A stretch of DNA of 26,760 nt from Anaerolinea sp. Lineage in GTDB: Bacteria; Chloroflexota; Anaerolineae; JAAEKA01. Shown here piece after piece: positions 15,298 to 26,760 of the stretch. The stretch lies in the NCBI GenBank assembly GCA_014879765.1, contig JACSRL010000412.1:1-26760 (forward strand), given 5' to 3'. The notes below the pieces were generated by a model that was not told the origin of the DNA, did no database searches, and saw nothing but the letters and a program-made list of their open reading frames with translations. Both the position numbers and the translations under genes were made by a program. Every line of letters starts with the position of its first letter. Position 1 is the first letter of the stretch.

Positions 15298-16299
15298 TCA
15301 GGAGGCGGAGGGTTGGTCCGAGTCCGGATCGAACAGCCTGTATTGGCCATGGCCGATCCACCAGTAGCGCACCAGCACCTCACGAAAATGATGCCTTGAT
15401 GGGTGGTTTGCGCACGCCGCAATTAGCTCGGGGGTGACATTGCGGAGGTTAAAATCAGGATAGCGCTGCGTTATCACAGGATTGAGATCCCGAGGCGCAA
15501 ATACCCATGTCTTGTCACCGTCCGTCAGCTCCAGCACTGCTTCCCATACCACTTCTTTGACCTTAGGCTCACGTGACCACCGAGCAGTAGTTGCTCGTAT
15601 GGGACCAGTTGTGTCCTCTCGACCGGCTGTCGGCAGCACGTCCAGAGCTTCAAAAACTTCTCTCGCAAACTGGTCAACTTGTCGATGCTCATTTGCCCTG
15701 TGATACAGCCACTGCCCAACCTTATCCCATTGGCTGTGCTGCGATTTCTCGTCTCGGTATGTACGGAGCCTGCTGTGGATGAACTCAATGATCTGATCCC
15801 AGGAAAGTTGAACGACAGGAGTAGCAGCCAGGTCTCGATTGATCTCACGCCCCAACGCGAACAGACGGAGACGACAGCGCGCGTCTTGGTAGTAATGGTC
15901 TGAGTACAAGGATTGGGCTGCTTGTTCTACAAGGCTTGGAGGAAGTACCCCTACTGCATAAAGAACCCGCTGCATGTTGCTTTTGTCCGGATCTGTCCAT
16001 GGTCCGTTGAGAGCACAGCGGCCGGATTTCACCTCGGCAATGATAACATCGATCAGCCCATCTACGCTGAACACGGGATGATCCTGCATCGGTCGGTTCG
16101 ACATCGCCAACTCCTGGCGAAAGGGGAACCTTGTGGCAAGGATGTCAACGTCAGTACCTTGGTATCCACGCCGCTCATGGTGTACGAGGAAGTTCACGGT
16201 TGTTAGGCAACCGTTCAAGCGGAAGAACCAATAGGCGAGGTTCTCAGTGCTGATGTATGGCCCTTTCGGCAAACGGGCACGACTCGTCGATTTGTTCAT
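15298..16299 (-). CDS. PD-(D/E)xK nuclease-like protein coupled to an unknown 364-residue protein
   Basis: This 333-residue protein has an N-terminal nuclease-like core. A helix (STENLAYWFFRLNG) and a strand are followed by GTDVDILATRF (D50, D52) and DVIIAEVKSG (E89, K91), the D...ExK pattern of restriction-type nucleases. The remaining two thirds are helical and unassigned. The start at 16299 overlaps the previous stop as ATGA; a longer frame from 16341 has no support. The overlap implies translational coupling and matched dosage with the 364-residue neighbour. The GC content of this gene and its partner is visibly lower than that of the flanking genes, consistent with separate acquisition. 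No name can be given. Confidence 0.65.
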   Translation of the reverse strand: MNKSTSRARLPKGPYISTENLAYWFFRLNGCLTTVNFLVHHERRGYQGTDVDILATRFPFRQELAMSNRPMQDHPVFSVDGLIDVIIAEVKSGRCALNGPWTDPDKSNMQRVLYAVGVLPPSLVEQAAQSLYSDHYYQDARCRLRLFALGREINRDLAATPVVQLSWDQIIEFIHSRLRTYRDEKSQHSQWDKVGQWLYHRANEHRQVDQFAREVFEALDVLPTAGREDTTGPIRATTARWSREPKVKEVVWEAVLELTDGDKTWVFAPRDLNPVITQRYPDFNLRNVTPELIAACANHPSRHHFREVLVRYWWIGHGQYRLFDPDSDQPSAS

Positions 16300-17390
16300 A
16301 TCGGATTGCTCTTGGTGAGTCGTATGAATACCGAGAGCCATGAGGTGCGCGATGTTCTCAAGTTGTTCATGTCTCTTGCGAAGTCAATACCAGTGCCCAG
16401 GAAAGGCATCGCGATGTTGACAAAATCAAGCAACAAACTCTCTGCTGTCTCAACTGCGATCTGACGGAAAGAAGGCAAGACAGCAGTCCATGCATCAGCC
16501 ATCTCCTTGTTCCACTCACTCTGGATACGCTCGCGGACGTCCGCGGAAGTCGCATCTTGGGGTAATTCCATGATTTGTCCTTCGATCTCGCCAACAACAC
16601 GGCGGAAGTCCCACATCCCCGGATCTGATCGCAGGTCGTTGATTTCGTCCCACGGAACGTCTCTTACTGATGGCATATAGGTGTTCACGATAGCCAACCG
16701 AGTTGATGCCAAGAAGCCCAGCCGCTCAAGCTTCGCCGACATCAGATGGGCGTGTATTGGGTCAGTGCTGATGAATGCGTCGACCATCGTAGTCAGCACC
16801 AAATCGTGATTCAGAGACTTCAACAGCTGGTCTCTGATGCGCCTATTTGGTATGACTTCACCAACCGATGCACGATAGTCATCATCGCATAGCTGTCTTA
16901 CGAGTTCACTGAATTCGGGAAACCTGACGGGATCATCGTCCAGCCAAATAAGCCATGGCGTATCCAGGCCCTTCAAATCCGACACGGCAGTTTGGAACTC
17001 CGAAAAGTACATGGCGGTCGTTGGTCCATCAAACAAAAGCCTAGGTTCCCCGGAGCCGTCGGAAGGTTGAATGGTGACTCGAAGTGAGGGCGCCTCCAGC
17101 TGCTGAAGAGCCTCAAACTGTTGTCGCGTTTCGGCAACTGTCTGATCCGTGACCCCTTTCCCCAATCCTTCTCGCGGGATGCGAAAATCCAGAGCACCCC
17201 GGTCTGTCATTTGGAGCTTGTAGACTCCACCCTCAAGGATCACCTCGTCAAAAAGCAAGCTGGCGATTTTGATCCGCTCCTGAAGCGCAACATAGCCTGT
17301 CGCCGCCTGGAACATCTCAACATTTGACCGCAGGGGAAAGAATATGCGTGACGGGTTGATTGCTCGCGCTGACCCTTCTGTGTACATCAT
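16296..17390 (-). CDS. Unknown 364-residue protein of the defence cluster
   Basis: I do not recognise this protein. It has no signal peptide or membrane segment. It looks alpha/beta at the N-terminus (INPSRIFFPLRSNVEMFQAA, KIASLLFDEVILEGG) and mostly helical afterwards. The N-terminal stretch, which places a stress on 'F-E-VILE-G-Y', resembles the opening of some uncharacterised defence-island proteins, but no family can be claimed. GGAGG lies 4 bases before the ATG at 17390 and 7 bases before a second ATG at 17387; either may be used. It begins 24 bases after the methyltransferase stop and overlaps the next gene by 4 bases. One counted 60-base line (16381-16440) is 27/60 GC, far below the island average. 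Confidence 0.6.
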   Translation of the reverse strand: MMYTEGSARAINPSRIFFPLRSNVEMFQAATGYVALQERIKIASLLFDEVILEGGVYKLQMTDRGALDFRIPREGLGKGVTDQTVAETRQQFEALQQLEAPSLRVTIQPSDGSGEPRLLFDGPTTAMYFSEFQTAVSDLKGLDTPWLIWLDDDPVRFPEFSELVRQLCDDDYRASVGEVIPNRRIRDQLLKSLNHDLVLTTMVDAFISTDPIHAHLMSAKLERLGFLASTRLAIVNTYMPSVRDVPWDEINDLRSDPGMWDFRRVVGEIEGQIMELPQDATSADVRERIQSEWNKEMADAWTAVLPSFRQIAVETAESLLLDFVNIAMPFLGTGIDFARDMNNLRTSRTSWLSVFIRLTKSNPI

Positions 17391-17414
17391 CCAACCTCCG
17401 GAGTTGCGGTTTGC

Positions 17415-22037
<4,623 letters not shown>

Positions 22038-22047
22038 GTATTCGTCC

Positions 22048-22371
22048 CTAACCGGACTGTGATGCCAGCCAGAAGCCTGCAATGGCCCCAAGAACCAGGC
22101 CGATGAAGAAATTGCCTCCGTCGTTGTTCTGGGCAACCGGAAAACCTTGCCAGACGTTTGGGTCCAGCTGAGGCGCCTGTTGCACAATCAATGGACGCAG
22201 GGCAACCAAGTCGGCGTTGATATCGCGCATCAATGGCGGTACTGCTTGGTAGTTGGCATTGTCAACGAAGTTCAGTAGGCTGGTGGAAGACGACTGGATC
22301 TCTCGTGCCAACCTGGTTATTTCGGTTAAGGGGTTAGGGGGTGGGTTATTGCCTTGGCCTATTTGAAGCAT
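22048..22371 (-). CDS. Small tail-anchored membrane protein
   Basis: This 107-residue protein has a Pro/Asn-rich N-terminus (GQGNNPPPNP), a helical middle (LTEITRLAREIQSSSTSLLNFVD, DINADLVALRPLIVQQA) and one hydrophobic C-terminal helix (about residues 88-104, FFIGLVLGAIAGFWLAS). This predicts a tail-anchored inner-membrane protein with its bulk in the cytoplasm. AAAGGAG lies 9 bases before the ATG at 22371; a frame open to 22419 lacks such a site. The methyltransferase start lies 11 bases after its stop. It is not a named DISARM component that I know. It could tether the complex to the membrane or act as an effector. No family is recognised. Confidence 0.65.
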   Translation of the reverse strand: MLQIGQGNNPPPNPLTEITRLAREIQSSSTSLLNFVDNANYQAVPPLMRDINADLVALRPLIVQQAPQLDPNVWQGFPVAQNNDGGNFFIGLVLGAIAGFWLASQSG

Positions 22372-22437
22372 GAAAGTAGTCTCCTTTCCGCTTGAGTCGA
22401 ACGAATTCTCTGCGAACAATAACCTTTTTTCGACCGA

Positions 22438-25257
22438 TCAAACAGGACTCGGCAGCAACACATACAACCCCAGCACATCCACCGGCAACTGCGGCTGGAC
22501 ATCATGACGCACGCCGGTCTGGCGGGCAGCAGCGCGCACGCGGCGGTGCTCTTCCAGCAGTCTCTGGCCGGTGCGCTCGGCCAGGTCGTGCAGCGGCGCC
22601 TCCAGGTAGGCCATGCCCTCCAGCACGCGGCCGATGAACTGGCTGGCCTGCCCCGGCAAGAGGTTGGCGTCCGGCTCGGCCTGCAAGAGCTGCTCCACCT
22701 CCGCGCCGGGCAGCCACTGCGGCGCTTCGGGGCTGCCGGTGAAGCCGGCCAGGCGGCAGGTCTCGGCCAGCAAGGCGGTCTCCTCAGCGGCGCGCGCCGT
22801 CAGGATGTGGAAGCGCAGCCGCAGGAGCAGCAGGGTGGTGGTGCGCTGGACGGCCCGCGTGCGGATCGCGCCGCAGCGCCGTGCCACGCCGTCGGCCAGT
22901 GGGTCCAGTGCGCTGTCCATGACGTAGCCGGCCAGCCCCTCGACCAGCGGGTGCGTGCGGTGCAGGTAGAGCGCGCCGTCGCTGGCCGGCAGCTCGAAGC
23001 ATGCGTTGAAACGCTCGCGGCCGCCGGCCGCCTCGCGCAAAGCCGCCTGGTTGGGCAGATTGACCTCCAGCAGGCCGTTCTTGCCGGCAGCGAAGCCATG
23101 GTGGGCGCGCACCACGTTGGTGAGAAAGCTGCGCACATCCACGCCTGCGCCGATGGCGTCTCGCTCAGCCTGCCAGGCGCGCGCCACCTCGTCCACCTTG
23201 ATGGCGCGCTGGGCGAACATGGTGCGCGAGCGGCGCTCCTTCTCGCTGACGTCCTCCCAGCGGCTGTGCAGGTCGGCGACCATGGCCGGCTCGTCGACGA
23301 AGTCGAAGGCCATTTGCCGTCCGTCCATCTGGTCGCCCCGCAGCAGTAGCCCCTGCATCAGCGCCTGCACCACCTGGCTGGTATCGGCCGGCACCGGCAC
23401 CGAGATACCCAGGGAGGAGCGGATGGTGCGGTGCTTGCGCAGGAGCACGTCCAGCACGATGCCGTCGATCTGGTTGTCGATGCCGTAGTAGGTGACCGCG
23501 CGCACCGTGGCCTTGGGCTGGCCATAGCGGTCGACGCGCCCCTCGCGCTGCTCGTGGCGCGTGGGGTTCCAGCTCAGGTCGTAGTGCATCACCGCGTCGA
23601 AGCGTGCTTGCAGGTTGATGCCCTCGCTCAGGCAGTCGGTAGCCACCAGCACCCGCCGCGCGTGCTCGCCCAGCGCGGCCACCCGCTGCTCGCGCTCGGC
23701 CGGCGGCAGGACGCCGGTGACGGCCATCACCTCGACCCCTTTGGGCAGCGCCGCGCGCAGCTCCTCGGCCACGTACTCGGCCGTGGGGATGAAGCGGCAG
23801 AAGAGGATCGGGCTGTAGCCGTCGTCCAGCAGTTGGCGCACGACGGTGATGGCCGCGGCCAGCTTGGCGTCGTGGGCCGGCCCGCGCAGCCGGTCGGCGT
23901 CGCGGGCAAAGCGCAACAGGCGCTCGCGCTGGGCGTCGGGCTGCTCCTCGCCCTCCTGGCCGCCGGGCGCCACGTCCATGGTCTCGCTGGCGTCGATGTC
24001 GTCCAGGTCCAGCACCGAGCGCTCGCCCACCAGGTCGGCCTCTTCCTCGCTCTCCGTCTCGGCCGCGCCGGAGCGGGTGCGCAGGGTGGCGGCGGCTGCG
24101 GCGGGGCTACTGGCCAGGCTGCGCAGCAGCGCCAGGGCTGACCACCAGCGCACGCGCTGGCGCTGGCGGCCGCCGGCTGGGTCGTTGACCCGCTCGCGCG
24201 CGTAGGCCAGCACCTGGCGGAAAAGGCGCTGGTAGTCGGCGCTCAGGGCGTAGGTGAACTCGGCCTCCTCGCGCCGCGGGAAGACGGTGTCCGCGTGCAG
24301 GTAGTCGCGGATGTCGGCCCGGCGGCGCTGCACTAGGTGCTGGGCCACCTCACGGCGCAGCGTCTCGTGCTGCGGCCCGGTCAGGTCCTCGGGCAGGCTG
24401 CGGAAGTCAGGGCGCAGCAGGCCCAGCAACGAGCGAAACGCGCCCTCGTCGCCGCTGTGGGGGGTGGCGGTCACCAGCACCAGGTGGCGGGCCGGGTCCC
24501 TCGCCAGCGCGCTGATCAACTGGTGGCGCAGGTGCCGGCCGCCCCGCTGGTTGAGGGAGAAGGCGCAGGTATGGGCTTCGTCCACGATCACGAACTCGGG
24601 ACAACTGCGCACGAAGTCGTCGCGGCGCCGGCTGGCCTTGATGTAGTCGGTGGACACCACAACGAATGGGTAGAGGTCGAACAGCGATTGGCCGGCCGCG
24701 GTGTTGCGCTCCAGGCGGGTGACAGTGCTGGGCAGTACCAGCTCGGCCGCGATGTTGAACTTCTCGTTAAGCTCGTCCTGCCACTGCTCGGCCAGGTGAG
24801 GCGGGCAGAGCACGGCCAGACGCCGGATCTCGCCTCGATCCAGCAGCTCGCGCGCCAACAGAGCCGCCTCGATGGTCTTGCCGATGCCCACGTCGTCGGC
24901 CAGGAGCAGCCGCACCGGGTCCAGCTTCAGACCCATCAGCAGGGGCACGAGCTGGTAGGGCCGCGGCTCCACGTTCAGGCGGGCCGAGGAGCGGAACGGC
25001 CCTGCGCCGGCGCGCACGCCCAGCCGGGCCGCGTCGCGCAAGAGCCGGCAGGAGAGGAAATCGCCCGGTCGCGCCGGGTCCGGCAGCGCAAAGGTCGCCG
25101 GCGCCACGTCATCCCCTTCCAGCGGCAGGTAGATGCCGGCCACCTCCTGCTCTACGCCGCCCAAGGGGCGCAGCAGCAGGAAGTCGTCGCTGGACTGGGG
25201 CAGGACGACCCATTCACGGCCGCGGGCTTGGACGAGGGAGCCGACGGCGTAGGTCAT
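22438..25257 (-). CDS. drmD: DrmD-type SNF2-like helicase
   Basis: This 939-residue protein begins with GSLVQARGREWVVLP and LLLRPLGG, the start seen in DISARM DrmD proteins. It then has an SF2/SNF2 motor: RPYQLVPLL, Walker A DDVGIGKT (K127), DEAH (226-229, IVDEAHTCAF), TATPHSG, a C-terminal lobe with TDCLSEGINLQ and motif VI QREGRVDRYGQ (570-580). An acidic linker (about 395-440) separates the two lobes. The C-terminal third is helical. I start at ATG 25257, which overlaps the previous stop as ATGA; the frame open to 25305 lies within the previous gene. In class 1 DISARM this SNF2 protein works with the methylase and with DrmA/DrmB against phage DNA. The family match is strong; the role here is inferred. 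Confidence 0.82.
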   Translation of the reverse strand: MTYAVGSLVQARGREWVVLPQSSDDFLLLRPLGGVEQEVAGIYLPLEGDDVAPATFALPDPARPGDFLSCRLLRDAARLGVRAGAGPFRSSARLNVEPRPYQLVPLLMGLKLDPVRLLLADDVGIGKTIEAALLARELLDRGEIRRLAVLCPPHLAEQWQDELNEKFNIAAELVLPSTVTRLERNTAAGQSLFDLYPFVVVSTDYIKASRRRDDFVRSCPEFVIVDEAHTCAFSLNQRGGRHLRHQLISALARDPARHLVLVTATPHSGDEGAFRSLLGLLRPDFRSLPEDLTGPQHETLRREVAQHLVQRRRADIRDYLHADTVFPRREEAEFTYALSADYQRLFRQVLAYARERVNDPAGGRQRQRVRWWSALALLRSLASSPAAAAATLRTRSGAAETESEEEADLVGERSVLDLDDIDASETMDVAPGGQEGEEQPDAQRERLLRFARDADRLRGPAHDAKLAAAITVVRQLLDDGYSPILFCRFIPTAEYVAEELRAALPKGVEVMAVTGVLPPAEREQRVAALGEHARRVLVATDCLSEGINLQARFDAVMHYDLSWNPTRHEQREGRVDRYGQPKATVRAVTYYGIDNQIDGIVLDVLLRKHRTIRSSLGISVPVPADTSQVVQALMQGLLLRGDQMDGRQMAFDFVDEPAMVADLHSRWEDVSEKERRSRTMFAQRAIKVDEVARAWQAERDAIGAGVDVRSFLTNVVRAHHGFAAGKNGLLEVNLPNQAALREAAGGRERFNACFELPASDGALYLHRTHPLVEGLAGYVMDSALDPLADGVARRCGAIRTRAVQRTTTLLLLRLRFHILTARAAEETALLAETCRLAGFTGSPEAPQWLPGAEVEQLLQAEPDANLLPGQASQFIGRVLEGMAYLEAPLHDLAERTGQRLLEEHRRVRAAARQTGVRHDVQPQLPVDVLGLYVLLPSPV

Positions 25258-26760
25258 GGCTGCGCCCCGAACAGCCAGGCGTGACGCTGCACGATGTCCG
25301 GCCAACTGTCCTGGACGCCAAAACGAATCACCATGACACCGGCGCCCTCCAGACAGCGGGTGATGTGACGGTCCTTGGCCATGACATCCTCGAAGGTGTG
25401 GTAGAAGCCGTCGATGTACACGGCCACGGCCTGCTCCGAGTAGAAGAAGTCAGGGACGGTGTGGCAGTCCGGTCTGGCGTGCTGGGCCGCATCGGGCAGG
25501 CGCAGGTTGCGCTGGTCGACGAAGTCCAGCCACTCCCGCTCCAGGTCGCTGTCACACAACGCCTTGAGCCTTGCCACGTGCTCCGCCCGCGGCAGGCCCA
25601 CCGGGCTGGCTTTGACGACGCTCCCCGTCAACTGGAGCAGCAGGTCGCGCACCTGCAGCCGGTCCAGCAGCCGGTGGTCGGGCTGGTTGCCATAGCTCAT
25701 CAGGCAGTCGTAGCAGGCGGCCTCGCAGTCCTCTCGCGCGTGAGGCGCGCGACGCTGATCGTCGCCCGTCTCCGGGTCGAAGTGGCACAGGCGCAGCGCC
25801 AGGCCAGCGACCTCGCCCAGCGCGGCCGGGTCATCCAGCAGTTGGCGCAGCACCCCCGCGCCCCCCTCGGCTGCCTCGTAGAGCAGGATCAGCTTGCGCT
25901 CGTCCGGCGAGGGCAACGGCTCGGCCGCCAGTTCGCTGTCCTCCAGCTGGAAGCGCACCTGGACGGCGTTCTTCAGCGCCGGCTGGAGCGAGGCCATCTC
26001 GGCTGTGCTCAACGGCTCGGCCGGCTCGATCAGCAGGCAGTTGCGCCGGTCCTCCACGTAGGGCGTGACCCGCTGTTTGGAAGCGCTCATAGGGTCTTCC
26101 GGGTCAGGCTCGACGGCGTCCTCGTTGTGGCCCCAGTAGCCCCGCTCCGTGTCCAGTACGAAGCCGGTAATGTTGGGTTCCTTGCGCCGCCGCCAGCCCT
26201 TGTTGATGCGCCAGATGGTGGCCGCGTGCCCATAGGTCAGCCGCAGCAGCTCGCGGCCGTCCGCGGCGCAGACCGTAGCCAGACGGGTGGTGTTGCGGCT
26301 GGGATCCCGCTCCAGGCGCACGGCTGTCACCAGGTCGTAGCCCATGCGGGTGCGCTCCTCCTCGTCGGAGTTGATGCGGTCGCGGCGCCGGGTGGAGACG
26401 TTCTGCATGCGCATCAGCGACGAGAGCGGCGTCTCCAGCAGCGTGTTGCACTGCTCGCAGCGGTCGGGGTTGGCCACACCCTCTTGCACCGGGTGCAGAT
26501 AGCCGCAGGCCGGGCATAGCTTGGCGCTGCTGGTCAGGATGCCGTGGTCGCCCTGGACATCAATGGGCAGGATCACCCGGTTGACCGTGTAGCGCGAGCC
26601 CTCGTGGTAGATGATGCTGCGCGGGCCGAACTCGGCGATGGCCAGGAAGCGCGGCCGGCTGAGATACTCGTCCCGTTCGTTCTTGCCGATGCGCCGGCCG
26701 GGGATGTAGGCCGACAGCGGCAGCCGCGGGAAGTTGTAGCCCGGCAGGAAGCCCTCGCTG
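25254..26760 (-). CDS. DUF1998 protein, DrmB-like or C-terminus of a helicase/DUF1998 fusion (partial)
   Basis: The reading frame stays open to the window edge, so about 501 C-terminal residues are visible and the start is missing. Visible parts in order: a segment with YNFPRLPLSAYIPG, EYLSRPRFLAIAEFGPR and YHEGSRY; a zinc ribbon (CPACGYLHP then CEQCNTLL); the DUF1998 core with CEAACYDCLMSYGNQ and LLDRLQ; and a C-terminal Vsr/DUF559-like segment (VPDFFYSEQAVAVYIDGFYH). These match DrmB of DISARM or the end of a large helicase fused to DUF1998; the missing upstream part decides between them. The stop overlaps the drmD start as ATGA. An internal GTG at 26576 could look like a start, but homology-like sequence continues upstream. 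The nuclease-like end lacks a confirmed catalytic set. Confidence 0.75.
   Translation of the reverse strand, partial: SEGFLPGYNFPRLPLSAYIPGRRIGKNERDEYLSRPRFLAIAEFGPRSIIYHEGSRYTVNRVILPIDVQGDHGILTSSAKLCPACGYLHPVQEGVANPDRCEQCNTLLETPLSSLMRMQNVSTRRRDRINSDEEERTRMGYDLVTAVRLERDPSRNTTRLATVCAADGRELLRLTYGHAATIWRINKGWRRRKEPNITGFVLDTERGYWGHNEDAVEPDPEDPMSASKQRVTPYVEDRRNCLLIEPAEPLSTAEMASLQPALKNAVQVRFQLEDSELAAEPLPSPDERKLILLYEAAEGGAGVLRQLLDDPAALGEVAGLALRLCHFDPETGDDQRRAPHAREDCEAACYDCLMSYGNQPDHRLLDRLQVRDLLLQLTGSVVKASPVGLPRAEHVARLKALCDSDLEREWLDFVDQRNLRLPDAAQHARPDCHTVPDFFYSEQAVAVYIDGFYHTFEDVMAKDRHITRCLEGAGVMVIRFGVQDSWPDIVQRHAWLFGAQP

Noticed and set aside
24337..26519. Two long plus-strand frames opposite drmD and the DUF1998 gene
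   Set aside because: Both are antisense shadows with the composition expected from reversed codons and no credible binding site.

Overview
The window is GC-rich bacterial DNA. It divides into a forward-strand block of mobile-element genes (about 1-7.4 kb) and a reverse-strand defence island (about 8.2-26.76 kb). No ribosomal, housekeeping or tRNA marker is present, so the host cannot be named. The high GC, the 'GGGTTGAGCCTGTCGAAA'-type intergenic repeats and the style of the defence proteins would fit an environmental Chloroflexota bacterium, but that is a guess.

Forward block. It holds a RadC/JAMM protein, a small acidic protein, an ArdC-like antirestriction metallopeptidase, a GIY-YIG protein and five small unrecognised proteins. 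One of these is a 58-residue ORF with its own ribosome binding site. The block ends with a 1080-residue fusion of an adenine-type methyltransferase to an SNF2-like helicase. The genes are tightly packed, some overlapping as ATGA or TGATG. GGAACC-GGTTCC palindromes sit directly before three of the ribosome binding sites. Two terminator-like hairpins end only 15 and 28 bases before the next start codon. RadC, ArdC and a DarB-like methylase/helicase together look like the establishment and antirestriction segment of a plasmid or integrative element.

Junction (7.39-8.23 kb). A near-consensus sigma-70 promoter on the plus strand points into a hairpin and a palindromic repeat. It faces a convergent reverse-strand gene for a helix-turn-helix protein, which has its own TATAAT promoter.

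Reverse block. Ten genes run in one direction without a gap of more than about 70 bases, and several overlap by a few bases. In transcription order they are: the C-terminal part of a DUF1998 (DrmB-like or helicase/DUF1998) protein that runs off the window edge; a DrmD-type SNF2 helicase; a small tail-anchored membrane protein; a 1540-residue Eco57I/DrmMI-like methyltransferase ending in HEAT-like repeats; an unknown 364-residue protein; a PD-(D/E)xK protein; an EEP-family nuclease/phosphatase; a membrane protein with two copies of one domain; a second PD-(D/E)xK protein; and McrB plus McrC. This reads as a DISARM-like core and a type IV McrBC system joined in one apparent transcription unit, with five little-known genes between them. 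Those five genes are the most likely place for an undescribed defence module. A drop in GC over the unknown 364/333-residue pair, and over parts of the methyltransferase gene, suggests mosaic assembly.
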